Positions 18,844 through 29,596 of a stretch of 64,000 nt of DNA are shown in pieces. Each line of letters begins with the position of its first letter. Position 1 is the stretch's first letter. Both the position numbers and the translations under genes were made by a program. The stretch comes from Microbulbifer sp. THAF38 (lineage in GTDB: Bacteria > Pseudomonadota > Gammaproteobacteria > Pseudomonadales > Cellvibrionaceae), in assembly GCF_009363535.1 (NCBI RefSeq), contig NZ_CP045369.1:1623001-1687000 (forward strand), in the 5' to 3' direction. The notes beneath the pieces are model-generated. The model did not search any database. It saw nothing but the letters and a program-made list of their open reading frames with translations, and had not been told where the DNA came from.

Positions 18844-20850
18844 ATGGAGTCGCGGCCTTTTAAGGTGGAATCTAAGTATCAGCCAGCCGGGGATCAGCCG
18901 CTGGCGATCGAGCAGTTATCCGAAGGTATAGACGATGGTTTGAGTCATCAAACGCTGCTGGGGGTTACGGGTTCGGGTAAAACCTTCACTATGGCGAACA
19001 TCATCGAGCGCTTACAGCGCCCGGCAATAGTGATGGCGCACAACAAAACGTTGGCGGCTCAGCTCTATGGAGAGTTCAAAGAGTTTTTCCCCAAGAATGC
19101 CGTCGAGTACTTCGTTTCCTATTACGACTACTACCAGCCCGAAGCTTATGTGCCCTCCTCAGATACTTTTATTGAGAAAGATGCCTCGGTAAATGAGCAC
19201 ATTGAGCAGATGCGCCTATCTGCTACAAAGGCACTGATTGAGCGGCGTGATGTTGTGGTCGTTGCCACGGTATCGGCTATTTATGGTCTGGGTGATCCCG
19301 ATAAATACCTAAAAATGGTGTTGCATCTGGATCGCGGCGATCTGGTGGATCAGCGCACAATTTTACGCAGGTTGGCGGAGTTACAATATACGCGCAATGA
19401 TGCCGACTTCCGCCGTGCAACCTATCGTGTGCGCGGTGATATTATTGATATCTACCCGGCCGACTCCGATTTGGAGGCGGTGCGTCTGTCTCTGTTTGAT
19501 GAAGAGATTGAAGAGATCACCCTGTTTGACCCCCTTACTGGCGAGCAGCTTAAGAAAGTTCCCAGGGTTACCATCTTCCCCAAGAGTCACTACGTTACCC
19601 CGCGCGAGACCATTGTCAGCGCTATCGATGAAATCAAGGATGAATTGCGGGTGCGTCTGGAGCAGTTGCGCGGTAATAACAAGTTGCTGGAGGCGCAAAG
19701 ACTAGATCAGCGCACTCGATATGATTTGGAAATGATGCAGGAGTTAGGGTACTGCAATGGCGTGGAGAATTATTCCCGCTACCTGTCTGGTCGTGATGCC
19801 GGCCAGCCACCGCCCACGCTATTTGACTACTTACCGAATGATGCACTGCTGTTTATCGATGAAAGCCACGTAACCGTGCCGCAAATCGGCGGCATGTACC
19901 GTGGCGATAGATCGCGCAAAGAGACCCTGGTTGAGTACGGTTTTCGTCTGCCATCGGCCCTGGATAACCGCCCGCTCAAGTTTGAAGAATGGGAACATTT
20001 AGCGCCGCAAACGGTATTTGTTTCGGCGACACCGGGGCCCTATGAGGCCGATCACGCGGGGCAGGTGGTTGAGCAGGTAGTACGGCCCACGGGGCTTGTA
20101 GACCCGGAAGTGGAAATACGCCCGGCCCAGACCCAAGTTGATGATGCACTTTCTGAAATTCACCGCTGCGCGGAAGTGGATCAGCGGGTGCTGATTACCG
20201 TGCTGACAAAGCGGATGGCAGAGGATCTGACTGAGTATCTGGCGGAGAATGGGGTGCGAGTACGCTACCTCCACTCGGATATTGATACTGTCGAACGGGT
20301 GGAGATTATTCGCGATCTTCGCATCGGCGAATTTGACGTGCTAGTTGGTATTAACTTGCTGCGAGAAGGACTGGATATGCCGGAGGTTGCCCTGGTGGCC
20401 ATCTTCGATGCCGATAAAGAGGGCTTCCTCCGCTCTGACCGCTCACTGATCCAGACGATTGGTCGGGCAGCGCGTAACCTTGAGGGGCGGGCTATTTTGT
20501 ATGCGGATAAAGTAACCGGCTCTATGGAGCGCGCGCTTGAGGAGACCCGTCGTCGCAGGGAAAAACAGCTTGCCTTCAATAAGGAGCATGGCATCACACC
20601 GAAAGGTATTCGCAAAAGCGTCGCCGATATTCTTGAGGGGGCCGTGGCTCCCGGTGTGCCAAAAAGTAAGCGTAAAGTGGCCGAAGGGAAGGGTGCCTAC
20701 AAGGTTGATGCCAAGCCATTATCCGACAAGCAGCGCTGGGCGCGAATCGCGGAGCTGGAAAATCAGATGTATGAGCACGCCAAAAACCTGGAGTTTGAAT
20801 CTGCAGCAAAGTTGCGAGATGAGATTTCACGCCTGAAGGAAGTGGAATAA
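18844..20850 (+). CDS. uvrB: UvrB, excinuclease ABC subunit B
   Basis: A 668-residue DNA damage recognition helicase of nucleotide excision repair. Visible are Walker A GVTGSGKT (near residue 40), the beta-hairpin region [12 protein letters not shown], the DESHVT box, helicase motifs VSATPGPYE and QTIGRAARN, and a C-terminal UVR domain ([22 protein letters not shown]) that contacts UvrC. The length is usual for the family. I see no clear LexA box upstream. The position after wbpM and tRNA genes parallels Pseudomonas. Confidence 0.98.
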   Translation: MESRPFKVESKYQPAGDQPLAIEQLSEGIDDGLSHQTLLGVTGSGKTFTMANIIERLQRPAIVMAHNKTLAAQLYGEFKEFFPKNAVEYFVSYYDYYQPEAYVPSSDTFIEKDASVNEHIEQMRLSATKALIERRDVVVVATVSAIYGLGDPDKYLKMVLHLDRGDLVDQRTILRRLAELQYTRNDADFRRATYRVRGDIIDIYPADSDLEAVRLSLFDEEIEEITLFDPLTGEQLKKVPRVTIFPKSHYVTPRETIVSAIDEIKDELRVRLEQLRGNNKLLEAQRLDQRTRYDLEMMQELGYCNGVENYSRYLSGRDAGQPPPTLFDYLPNDALLFIDESHVTVPQIGGMYRGDRSRKETLVEYGFRLPSALDNRPLKFEEWEHLAPQTVFVSATPGPYEADHAGQVVEQVVRPTGLVDPEVEIRPAQTQVDDALSEIHRCAEVDQRVLITVLTKRMAEDLTEYLAENGVRVRYLHSDIDTVERVEIIRDLRIGEFDVLVGINLLREGLDMPEVALVAIFDADKEGFLRSDRSLIQTIGRAARNLEGRAILYADKVTGSMERALEETRRRREKQLAFNKEHGITPKGIRKSVADILEGAVAPGVPKSKRKVAEGKGAYKVDAKPLSDKQRWARIAELENQMYEHAKNLEFESAAKLRDEISRLKEVE

Positions 20851-20929
20851 TTGGGCTGGGGGCAGTTTTATCGGCCGCCCCCATAGTCGCAATCACTTAA
20901 AAAAATTACGGTAAAAGCTCAGTAAGTTG

Positions 20930-20958
20930 TTGAAAACACTGAAAAGCGGTGCTAAAGT
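20930..20958 (+). promoter_or_regulatory. sigma-70 promoter of tRNA-Val
   Basis: TTGAAA (20930-20935) and TAAAGT (20953-20958) with a 17-base spacer are followed by TCGCGC, a GC-rich discriminator as expected for stringently controlled stable RNA. It is 42 bases upstream of the tRNA. Confidence 0.7.
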
Positions 20959-21000
20959 TCGCGCTCTTCGCAGCACTGGGTTCCCCCGCTGCAGAGTTCT

Positions 21001-21077
<77 letters not shown>

Positions 21078-21184
21078 TCTTCAAAGGGTGGTTACTCCAT
21101 CCGAATCAATAGTTCCATGAATGGTTTCATGGATAGTTTCATGCGGTCTTTGGTAGGGATCGCCACTGAGAGAAAGGACAAACA

Positions 21185-23113
21185 ATGCTCGTTGTTACTC
21201 TCCCCGATGGTTCTCGTCGAGAATTTTCCGCTCCGGTTTCCGTGCATGACGTGGCCGCAGATATCGGTCCTGGCTTGGCCAAGGCTGCACTTGCTGGCGT
21301 AGTTGACGGCAAAGAGGTTGATACCAGCTATGTCATCGATCGCGATGTCAATCTGGCCATCATCACCGACCGCCAGCCCGAAGGCCTGGAAGTCATTCGC
21401 CACTCCGCCGCACACTTGCTGGCGCAAGCGGTTAAGCAGCTGTACCCGACAGCCCAGGTCACTATTGGCCCGGTTATCGATGATGGCTTCTATTACGATT
21501 TTGCCTACGAGCGCCAATTTACGCCGGAAGACCTGGAAAAGATCGAAGAGCGAATGGAAGTGCTGGCCAAGGAAGATATTACGGTCAGCCGCCGGCTAAT
21601 GCCCCGTAAAGAAGCGGTGCAATACTTCCGCGATATGGGCGAAGAGTACAAAGCCGAGATTATCGACAGTATCCCCAGCGATGAAGATATTTCTCTGTAC
21701 CGCCAGGGCGACTTTGAAGACCTGTGTCGCGGCCCCCACGTGCCCTCCACTGGCAGGTTGAAGGCCTTCAAGCTGACTAAGGTGGCTGGTGCCTACTGGC
21801 GCGGTGACTCCAACAACGAGATGTTGACCCGTGTTTACGGTACTGCCTGGGCCAACAAGAAAGAATTAAAAGCTTACCTGCGTCGTATTGAAGAGGCAGA
21901 GAAGCGTGACCACCGCAAGCTGGCCAAGAAGTACGATCTCTTCCATATCCAGGAAGAGGCGCCAGGCATGGTGTTCTGGCACCCGAATGGCTGGACGATT
22001 TATAGCACTGTTGAGCAGTACATGCGTCGCCGCCAGCGCGAGTTTGGTTACAAAGAAATCAAAACCCCGCAACTGGTGGATTTCAGCCTGTGGCGCAAGT
22101 CCGGCCATGCGGACAAGTTTGCCGATGACATGTTTACGCTCACCAGTGAAGAGCGTCAGTTTGCCATCAAGCCGATGAATTGCCCCTGTCATGTGCAGGT
22201 GTTTAATCAAGGTTTGCGTAGCTATCGCGACCTGCCGCTGCGATTGGCGGAGTTTGGTTCCTGTCACCGCAGTGAACCCTCCGGTTCCCTGCATGGTCTG
22301 ATGCGTGTGCGCGGCTTTGTGCAGGATGATGGCCATATCTTCTGTAGCGAAGACCAGATCCAGTCAGAGGTTTCTGACTTTATGGATCTGCTGCACTCCG
22401 TGTACAAAGACTTCGGCTTTAATGATGTTATTTACCGCCTCTCCACTCGCCCGGAGAAGCGTGTGGGTTCCGATGAAAGTTGGGACAAGGCAGAAAAAGC
22501 GCTGGCGGATGCGTTGGATGCCGCGGGGCTGCCCTGGGAGGAGCTGCCAGGTGAAGGCGCCTTCTACGGACCCAAGATCGAATTCTCCCTGAAAGACTGC
22601 CTCGGCCGTGTATGGCAGTGCGGTACTATTCAGGTGGATTTCTCTATGCCGGGTCGTCTGGATGCGCAATATGTTGCCGAAGATGGCTCGCGTCAGTCAC
22701 CGGTCATGTTGCACCGTGCAGCCCTGGGTTCCTTCGAACGCTTTATCGGAATTCTGATCGAGCACTATGAAGGCGCGTTCCCTACCTGGCTGGCGCCACA
22801 GCAGGTGGCAATCATGAATATCACCGATCGTCAGGCCGATTATTGCCGCGATCTTGAGGCTCGCCTCGGCGTCCTTGAATACCGCGCCAGTGCTGACTTG
22901 AGAAACGAGAAGATCGGCTTTAAAATCCGCGAGCACACGCTTCAGCGTGTCCCTTATCTGCTGGTCATTGGCGATAAGGAAGTAGAGAGCCAGACGGTTG
23001 CCGTGCGCACCCGCAGCGGTGAGGACCTGGGAAGCATGACTTATGAGTCTTTCCTTGAGATTCTCGAACAGGACGTCAGTCGCCGCGGCCGTTTGTCCGA
23101 AGATAATGCATAA
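21185..23113 (+). CDS. thrS: ThrS, threonyl-tRNA synthetase
   Basis: A 642-residue class II synthetase. It has an N-terminal TGS domain (about 1-60), an editing domain with [10 protein letters not shown] and the [10 protein letters not shown] segment, then the catalytic core with [19 protein letters not shown] and [11 protein letters not shown] carrying zinc ligands, and a C-terminal anticodon-binding domain. AAAGGA lies seven bases before the ATG. It is the first gene of the thrS-infC-rpmI-rplT-pheST-ihfA cluster. Confidence 0.98.
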   Translation: MLVVTLPDGSRREFSAPVSVHDVAADIGPGLAKAALAGVVDGKEVDTSYVIDRDVNLAIITDRQPEGLEVIRHSAAHLLAQAVKQLYPTAQVTIGPVIDDGFYYDFAYERQFTPEDLEKIEERMEVLAKEDITVSRRLMPRKEAVQYFRDMGEEYKAEIIDSIPSDEDISLYRQGDFEDLCRGPHVPSTGRLKAFKLTKVAGAYWRGDSNNEMLTRVYGTAWANKKELKAYLRRIEEAEKRDHRKLAKKYDLFHIQEEAPGMVFWHPNGWTIYSTVEQYMRRRQREFGYKEIKTPQLVDFSLWRKSGHADKFADDMFTLTSEERQFAIKPMNCPCHVQVFNQGLRSYRDLPLRLAEFGSCHRSEPSGSLHGLMRVRGFVQDDGHIFCSEDQIQSEVSDFMDLLHSVYKDFGFNDVIYRLSTRPEKRVGSDESWDKAEKALADALDAAGLPWEELPGEGAFYGPKIEFSLKDCLGRVWQCGTIQVDFSMPGRLDAQYVAEDGSRQSPVMLHRAALGSFERFIGILIEHYEGAFPTWLAPQQVAIMNITDRQADYCRDLEARLGVLEYRASADLRNEKIGFKIREHTLQRVPYLLVIGDKEVESQTVAVRTRSGEDLGSMTYESFLEILEQDVSRRGRLSEDNA

Positions 23114-23140
23114 CAACTTGGCAACTGGGAGACCATAGCT

Positions 23141-23680
23141 ATTAAACGAGACACTAAGGGACGGTCCAAAAAGGCCCGCATAAACGATCAGATTGAAGCG
23201 TCAGAAATCCGCCTGATAGGCGCTGATGGCGAACAGGTAGGCATTGTCTCCCTGGATGAAGCGCTGGAAGCTGCACAGAAAGCCAGCTTGGATCTCGTTG
23301 AAATTGCCTCGGACTCCACGCCGATAGTCTGTAAGATCATGGACTACGGCAAGCACGTATTCGAGGCCAAGAAAGCCAAGAATGCGGCCAAGAAGAAGCA
23401 GAAGCAGCAGCAGATCAAGGAAATGAAATTCCGCCCAGGCACCGATATCGGTGACTACCAGATCAAGCTGCGCAACCTCATCCGCTTCCTTGAAGCGGGT
23501 GACAAAGCCAAAGTATCCCTGCGCTTCCGTGGTCGTGAAATGGCTCACCAGGAGCTGGGCATGGAAATGATGCAGCGCATCGAAAAAGACCTGGAAGAGC
23601 TGGCTGTTGTAGAGCAAAGACCAAAGATGGAAGGTCGCCAGATGCTGATGGTTCTCGCTCCCAGCAAAAAGAAAAAGTGA
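23141..23680 (+). CDS. infC: InfC, translation initiation factor IF-3 (AUU start)
   Basis: A 179-residue IF-3 that starts at ATT (23141), with GGGAG upstream and the thrS stop 27 bases before. The residues from this start, [20 protein letters not shown], match the IF-3 N-terminus, while the first in-frame ATG/GTG would cut off the N-terminal domain. The AUU start of infC is the known basis of IF-3 autoregulation in E. coli. The N-domain, lysine-rich linker ([10 protein letters not shown]) and C-domain are all present. Confidence 0.95.
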   Translation: MKRDTKGRSKKARINDQIEASEIRLIGADGEQVGIVSLDEALEAAQKASLDLVEIASDSTPIVCKIMDYGKHVFEAKKAKNAAKKKQKQQQIKEMKFRPGTDIGDYQIKLRNLIRFLEAGDKAKVSLRFRGREMAHQELGMEMMQRIEKDLEELAVVEQRPKMEGRQMLMVLAPSKKKK

Positions 23681-23789
23681 GGTTTGGGGAAGCGATTCCC
23701 GGGACCTCCTTTGAGAAGTGATTGGGCGACGGCTGCCTCCTCACTCTCACAGTGTCGATAACCCCTGGTTGTCGGCAGTTACTAAAGGT

Positions 23790-23806
23790 GCCTGTTTTAT
23801 ACAGGC
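23790..23806 (+). promoter_or_regulatory. stem-loop in the infC-rpmI leader
   Basis: GCCTGT (23790-23795) pairs with ACAGGC (23801-23806) over a five-base loop, 23 bases before rpmI. The 149-base infC-rpmI gap is where E. coli carries the L20 repressor site, so this region may be its counterpart. That is position-based inference only. Confidence 0.35.
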
Positions 23807-23829
23807 GAATATTCACTTTGGAGTACAAA

Positions 23830-24024
23830 ATGCCGAAAGCAAAGACTCATAGTGGCGCTGCCAAGCGCTTCAAGAAGACGGCTGCGGGCTACAAGCACAA
23901 GCACGCTAACAAGAGCCACATCCTCACCAAGATGACCACCAAGCGTAAGCGTCAGCTGCGTGGCACCCAGACTATGAACAAGTCTGATGCCGGTCTGGTC
24001 GATCGTATGCTGCGCGCCAAGTAA
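23830..24024 (+). CDS. rpmI: RpmI, 50S ribosomal protein L35
   Basis: A 64-residue, very basic protein beginning [14 protein letters not shown], the L35 signature. The frame is open further upstream, but the ATG at 23830 follows GGAGT and matches the family N-terminus. It lies between infC and rplT. Confidence 0.97.
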   Translation: MPKAKTHSGAAKRFKKTAAGYKHKHANKSHILTKMTTKRKRQLRGTQTMNKSDAGLVDRMLRAK

Positions 24025-24059
24025 TTGGCCCAAATCGCAAAGGTTTAAGAGGATAAGTT

Positions 24060-24419
24060 ATGGCCCGTGTAAAACGTGGTGTAGAGGCGCGTCGTCGTCA
24101 CAAGAAGATTCTGAAGCAGGCTAAAGGTTACTACGGTGCGCGTTCTCGCGTATTCCGCGTTGCCAAGCAGGCAGTTATTAAAGCTGGTCAGTACGCATAC
24201 CGTGACCGTCGCGTTAAGAAGCGTAACTTCCGCGCTCTGTGGATTACCCGTATTAACGCCCAGTCCCGTGCCGAAGGCCTGAGCTACAGCCGCCTGATTG
24301 CAGGTCTGAAGAAAGCGGACATCGCACTGGATCGCCGTGTACTGGCTGATCTGGCTGTTTACGATAAAGCCGCTTTTGCTGCCGTAGTTGAAAAAGCTAA
24401 GGCAGCCCTGGCAGCGTAA
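24060..24419 (+). CDS. rplT: RplT, 50S ribosomal protein L20
   Basis: A 119-residue basic ribosomal protein beginning [19 protein letters not shown], which is L20. It is essential for early 50S assembly and in E. coli represses its own operon translationally. AGAGG upstream. Followed by a strong terminator, so pheST probably has its own promoter. Confidence 0.98.
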   Translation: MARVKRGVEARRRHKKILKQAKGYYGARSRVFRVAKQAVIKAGQYAYRDRRVKKRNFRALWITRINAQSRAEGLSYSRLIAGLKKADIALDRRVLADLAVYDKAAFAAVVEKAKAALAA

Positions 24420-24444
24420 GCTGTCACTTCAGTTGTAAAACTGA

Positions 24445-25638
<1,194 letters not shown>

Positions 25639-25769
25639 CCCAGTGAGAACGCGAATAGCCGAGGCTGTTCGCAGCAGCAATCGAATTGTGGAGGCCCGGG
25701 TGGCGAAATAAATATCCCGGGCGAAATGCGCACCAAGTTGCGCTGACGGAATACAGAAAGAGATCAACT

Positions 25770-28145
25770 ATGAAAATCAGCAACTCCTGGTTGCGGGAAT
25801 GGGTAAACCCGAAACTCACCACACAGGAACTGGCCGATCAAATCACCATGGCCGGCCTGGAAGTGGATGGCATAGAGAAAGTAGCGGGTGATTTTTCCGG
25901 AGTGGTTGTCGGTGAGATTGTCGCTTGTGAACAGCACCTGGATGCCGACAAATTGCGTGTCTGTAAAGTGGCCGGCCACCCCGACGGTGAAATGCAAGTA
26001 GTGTGTGGTGCCCCTAACGCGCGCGTTGGAATCAAAATTCCTTTTGCTCTGGTAGGCGCCAAGCTGCCGGGCGATTTCAAAATCAAAAAAGCCAAGCTCC
26101 GTGGTGTAGAGAGCTTCGGCATGCTCTGCGCACAGACCGAACTGGAGTTGGGCGAAGACAACGACGGTATCTGGGAACTGCCGGAAGACGCTCCCACCGG
26201 TACCGATCTGCGCGAATATCTGCAGCTGGACGATGAGACTATCGAAGTGGATCTCACCCCAAACCGTTCTGACTGCCTCGGTGTTGCCGGTATTGCCCGC
26301 GAAGTGGGCGTACTGAATCGCTGCGCCGTTCAGGGCCCGGAAGTTGCCCCGGTTCCTCAGCAAATCGACGAGAGCCTGCCGGTATCCCTGCTGGCCGAAG
26401 CTGCTTGCCCGCGCTATGTTGGTCGTGTCATTCGCAATATTGATATCAAAGCCGTAACACCCCTGTGGATGCAAGAGCGCTTGCGCCGCAGCGGCCTGCG
26501 CAGTATCGATCCGGTAGTAGATGTGACCAACTACGTCCTATTGGAGTTGGGCCAGCCCATGCACGCCTTCGACTTGGAGAAGCTCTCCGGAGGTATCAAA
26601 GTGCGTATGGCTGAAGCCGGTGAAGAGCTGACCCTGCTGGATGGCCAGGAAGTGAAACTGCAGGAAGGCACCCTGGTAATTGCCGACGAAGAAAAGCCTC
26701 TGGCCATGGCCGGCATCATGGGTGGTCTGGATTCCTCCGTGACCGAAGGCACCCAGCATATCTTCCTGGAGAGTGCCTTCTTCAGCCCGCTAGCGATTGC
26801 CGGTAAGGCCCGCTCCTATGGTCTGCACACCGACTCCTCTCACCGCTTTGAACGCGGCGTCGACTACCACCTTCAAGAGAAAGCGGTTGAGCGCGCCACC
26901 CAGCTGTTGCTGGACATTGTCGGCGGCGAGCCCGGCCCGGTACATCTGCGCGAGCTGACTGAAACCATGCCCGCCGAGCGCCATATTACCCTGCGCCGCA
27001 CGCGGGTAGAGCAGGGCTTGGGTATCCAGCTGGCGGATGACGAGATCGTCGATATTCTTACCCGCCTGGGCCTGGAAAAGATTGATCAAAATGCCGAAGG
27101 CTGGACCTTCCTCGCCCCCAGCTTCCGTTTCGATATCGCCATCGAAGCCGATCTGCTGGAAGAGCTGGCCCGTGTTTATGGCTACAACCGTATCCCCAGC
27201 GAGAGCTTTACCGCCGAACTGGAAATTGCCCCGCGTCCGGAGAGCACTATTGCCCAGGACAGCCTGGAGCAGACACTGCTGAGCCGCGGCTATTACGAAG
27301 CGATCACTTTCAGCTTTATCGATAGCGACAGCGCCGCGCTGTTTGACCCGGAAGCCGATCCGGTGGCCCTGCAGAACCCAATCAGCGCCGAGCTGGCGGT
27401 GATGCGTACCACCTTATTGCCGGGCCTGTGTAAAGCTTTGCAGTACAACCTCAATCGCCAACAAAACCGCGTGCGCCTGTTTGAAACCGGTCTGCGCTTT
27501 GTACCCGGTGCGGAGCTGCACCAGGAACAGATGATCGCTGGTCTCGCCTACGGTAACCGCTTTGCGGAAAACTGGACTGGCAGCAAAGACAGCGTAGATT
27601 TCTACGATGTGAAAGCCGACGTGGAAGCCCTGCTGGCTCGCACCGGTGTCGCCGATGAATTCCGCTTTGTTGCCGGTCAACACTCCGCACTGCACCCCGG
27701 TCAAACCGCCAAGATTATGCGCGGCGACCGCGAAGTAGGGGTTATCGGTGCCCTGCACCCGCAGCTGCAGAAGAAGCTGGATCTGGCCAAGCCGGCCTTC
27801 GTATTCGAGCTCAGCCTGGAAGCGATCGGCCAGGGTAAAGCCCCGGCATTCCGCCCGCTGTCCAAGTTCCCGGAAGTGCGCCGCGACCTGGCCCTGTTGA
27901 TTGATGCGGACGTTCCCGCCGCCAGCCTGGTGGAGACCGCCACCGAGGCCGCCGGTGAAACCTTGACGGACCTCAAGATATTTGATGTCTACCAGGGCAA
28001 AGGTATTGATTTAAATAGAAAAAGTGTCGCTTTGGGCTTGACGTTTCAGCATTCGTCGCGCACCCTTAATGACGAAGAAATCAATGCCGCTGTAGATGCG
28101 GTGGTCGGTAAATTAGAAGAAAAATATAACGCTAGCCTGCGCTAA
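25770..28145 (+). CDS. pheT: PheT, phenylalanyl-tRNA synthetase beta subunit
   Basis: A 791-residue subunit beginning MKISNSWLREWVNP. It contains the EMAP/OB-type tRNA-binding domain (about 40-150), the B3/B4 editing domain, B5, the core fold, and a C-terminal anticodon-binding (FDX-ACB) domain (about 700-790, SKFPEVRRDLALLID). The length agrees with other gammaproteobacteria. The frame is open upstream of the ATG at 25770, but that extension matches nothing. It works as an alpha2-beta2 complex with PheS, 131 bases upstream. Confidence 0.98.
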   Translation: MKISNSWLREWVNPKLTTQELADQITMAGLEVDGIEKVAGDFSGVVVGEIVACEQHLDADKLRVCKVAGHPDGEMQVVCGAPNARVGIKIPFALVGAKLPGDFKIKKAKLRGVESFGMLCAQTELELGEDNDGIWELPEDAPTGTDLREYLQLDDETIEVDLTPNRSDCLGVAGIAREVGVLNRCAVQGPEVAPVPQQIDESLPVSLLAEAACPRYVGRVIRNIDIKAVTPLWMQERLRRSGLRSIDPVVDVTNYVLLELGQPMHAFDLEKLSGGIKVRMAEAGEELTLLDGQEVKLQEGTLVIADEEKPLAMAGIMGGLDSSVTEGTQHIFLESAFFSPLAIAGKARSYGLHTDSSHRFERGVDYHLQEKAVERATQLLLDIVGGEPGPVHLRELTETMPAERHITLRRTRVEQGLGIQLADDEIVDILTRLGLEKIDQNAEGWTFLAPSFRFDIAIEADLLEELARVYGYNRIPSESFTAELEIAPRPESTIAQDSLEQTLLSRGYYEAITFSFIDSDSAALFDPEADPVALQNPISAELAVMRTTLLPGLCKALQYNLNRQQNRVRLFETGLRFVPGAELHQEQMIAGLAYGNRFAENWTGSKDSVDFYDVKADVEALLARTGVADEFRFVAGQHSALHPGQTAKIMRGDREVGVIGALHPQLQKKLDLAKPAFVFELSLEAIGQGKAPAFRPLSKFPEVRRDLALLIDADVPAASLVETATEAAGETLTDLKIFDVYQGKGIDLNRKSVALGLTFQHSSRTLNDEEINAAVDAVVGKLEEKYNASLR

Positions 28146-28156
28146 CAGAGCATGAT

Positions 28157-28192
28157 GCTCTCGGTGTGCAGACTGAATTGCACCCCGAGAGC
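28157..28192 (+). terminator. long hairpin between pheT and ihfA
   Basis: GCTCTCGG-T-GTGCA (28157-28170) pairs with TGCAC-C-CCGAGAGC (28179-28192) with one mismatch. No T-run follows, so it could be an RNA-processing or attenuation element rather than a full terminator. Confidence 0.45.
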
Positions 28193-28275
28193 GTCTGCTT
28201 CCGGGTTGAAAGCCGCCGCGGTTTGGGCCGCTTCCGATCTGGAGTCGACGCCTCTGAATCAATTGGTAGGATCCA

Positions 28276-28581
28276 ATGACAGAGGCACTGACCAAGGCCG
28301 GGCTCGCCGAAAAGTTGTACGAGGAGCTGGGCTTTAATAAGCGCGAAGCGAAAGAGATCGTCGAGTATTTCTTCGAGGAAATCCGCAATGCGCTGGAAAG
28401 CAACGAGCAGGTCAAGCTCTCGGGCTTTGGCAATTTCGACTTGCGCGACAAAAGCCAGCGTCCCGGTCGCAACCCCAAGACCGGCGAGGAAATCCCCATC
28501 TCAGCCCGCAGGGTAGTCACCTTCAAACCAGGGCAAAAACTCAAGACACGAGTAGAGGAACATGCTGGAACCGAGCAATAA
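28276..28581 (+). CDS. ihfA: IhfA, integration host factor alpha subunit
   Basis: A 101-residue HU/IHF-family protein beginning [19 protein letters not shown]. The arm signature [20 protein letters not shown] identifies the alpha subunit. It pairs with IhfB encoded at 12050. Its position after pheT is conserved in E. coli and Pseudomonas. Its last 20 bases overlap the start of the MerR gene. Confidence 0.97.
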   Translation: MTEALTKAGLAEKLYEELGFNKREAKEIVEYFFEEIRNALESNEQVKLSGFGNFDLRDKSQRPGRNPKTGEEIPISARRVVTFKPGQKLKTRVEEHAGTEQ

Positions 28582-28930
28582 TGCTCAGCTACCTGCAATC
28601 CCCGGTAAGCGCTATTTCACCATTGGTGAAGTGAGCGAGCTGTGTGCCGTGAAGCCCCATGTATTGCGCTACTGGGAGCAGGAATTTCCACAGCTGAAGC
28701 CGGTTAAACGCCGCGGCAACCGCCGCTACTACCAGCACCAGGACGTTATTATGGTGCGCCAGATTCGTGCGCTACTCTATGAAGAGGGCTATACCATTGG
28801 AGGAGCCCGCCAGCAGATAGAGACCGGCAGCGAAAGGGCAGAAGTGGTACAGCTGCAGCAGGTACTGCCGGAAGTGATTGCGGAACTCAAAGATGTGGTA
28901 GCCCTGCTGGACGGGAGAAAGAATTTCTAA
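28562..28930 (+). CDS. MerR-family transcriptional regulator
   Basis: A 122-residue protein with an N-terminal MerR winged helix ([20 protein letters not shown], then [20 protein letters not shown]) and a short C-terminal coiled coil. No cysteine pair suggests metal sensing. The start ATG lies inside ihfA, giving a 20-base overlap and likely coupling. The same ihfA-merR-tRNA-Pro order occurs in Pseudomonas. The target genes are unknown. Confidence 0.92.
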   Translation: MLEPSNNAQLPAIPGKRYFTIGEVSELCAVKPHVLRYWEQEFPQLKPVKRRGNRRYYQHQDVIMVRQIRALLYEEGYTIGGARQQIETGSERAEVVQLQQVLPEVIAELKDVVALLDGRKNF

Positions 28931-28948
28931 AAAAGTACCGATACGGGC

Positions 28949-28976
28949 TTGCAATCCAGCCCTAGTCCGGTATGAT
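28949..28976 (+). promoter_or_regulatory. sigma-70 promoter of tRNA-Pro
   Basis: TTGCAA (28949-28954) and TATGAT (28971-28976) with a 16-base spacer lie about 70 bases before the tRNA. Confidence 0.7.
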
Positions 28977-29004
28977 TCACGCCACATCGAGACACGATGC
29001 CTTT

Positions 29005-29040
29005 AAAAATCAATCACTTAGCGAAGTGAGCGATTTTTTA
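29005..29040 (+). terminator. terminator-like hairpin between the tRNA-Pro promoter and the tRNA
   Basis: AAAAATC..TCACTT (29005-29019) pairs with AAGTGA..GATTTTT (29024-29038), ending in a T-run. It would terminate merR readthrough but also lies in the transcribed leader of tRNA-Pro. Confidence 0.6.
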
Positions 29041-29044
29041 AAAT

Positions 29045-29121
29045 CGGAGCGTAGCGCAGCCTGGTAGCGCACCACACTGGGGGTGTGGTGGTCGTCGGTT
29101 CAAATCCGGCCGCTCCGACCA
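29045..29121 (+). tRNA. tRNA-Pro (GGG)
   Basis: 77 bases. The acceptor CGGAGCG pairs with CGCTCCG, the anticodon loop has GGG, the T-arm is GGTTCAAATCC and CCA is encoded at 29119-29121. It marks the border between the GC-richer core and the AT-rich accessory region. Confidence 0.96.
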
Positions 29122-29148
29122 TACATATCGTTGCATAGCAACGGCCAA

Positions 29149-29177
29149 GAAACCCGCTTTTTAGCGGGTTTTTTTTT
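29149..29177 (+). terminator. rho-independent terminator of tRNA-Pro
   Basis: AAACCCGCT (29150-29158) pairs with AGCGGGTTT (29163-29171), followed by a continuous T-run. Confidence 0.92.
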
Positions 29178-29596
29178 GGTTGGGATTTAGTTACATATTA
29201 AGTCAGATTCCTGAATCCAGAATGACCTAGAGTCACGCTGCCTTGCCAAACAAGCATTGATATAAATTCTTTATTTACACCATCAATTGCCCTCCAAGAG
29301 CTGATACTTTTCTCATGGGCCCTTGCCCCTCATTATCAATAGATTGTATGTTTATAGGTGATTTTCTAAATCTACTAATTATTAGTGGGTGCTCAGAAGA
29401 GTAGAAAGTGATTAAATGTTATGCTCTTTTTCTATGAATTATTTGAATTAAATAACTCGAAATTTTACCAATTGACCTGTTATTAACGAAGTTCAAGATT
29501 TGAAAAATTAAGTGGCTGGGCCTTTAAGTGGCTGCTTAATGTAGAAATCAATGTTAGGCGATTAATGAAATGGATGCTTTAGGTGGGTAGTCTTAA
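29178..29596 (+). other. AT-rich non-coding stretch at the island border
   Basis: About 420 bases with no coding frame of note and a sharp drop in GC compared with the DNA before tRNA-Pro. I did not find an integrase or a copy of the tRNA 3' end. A promoter for the next operon should be here (a TTGACC lies near 29474) but I cannot define it. Confidence 0.5.
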
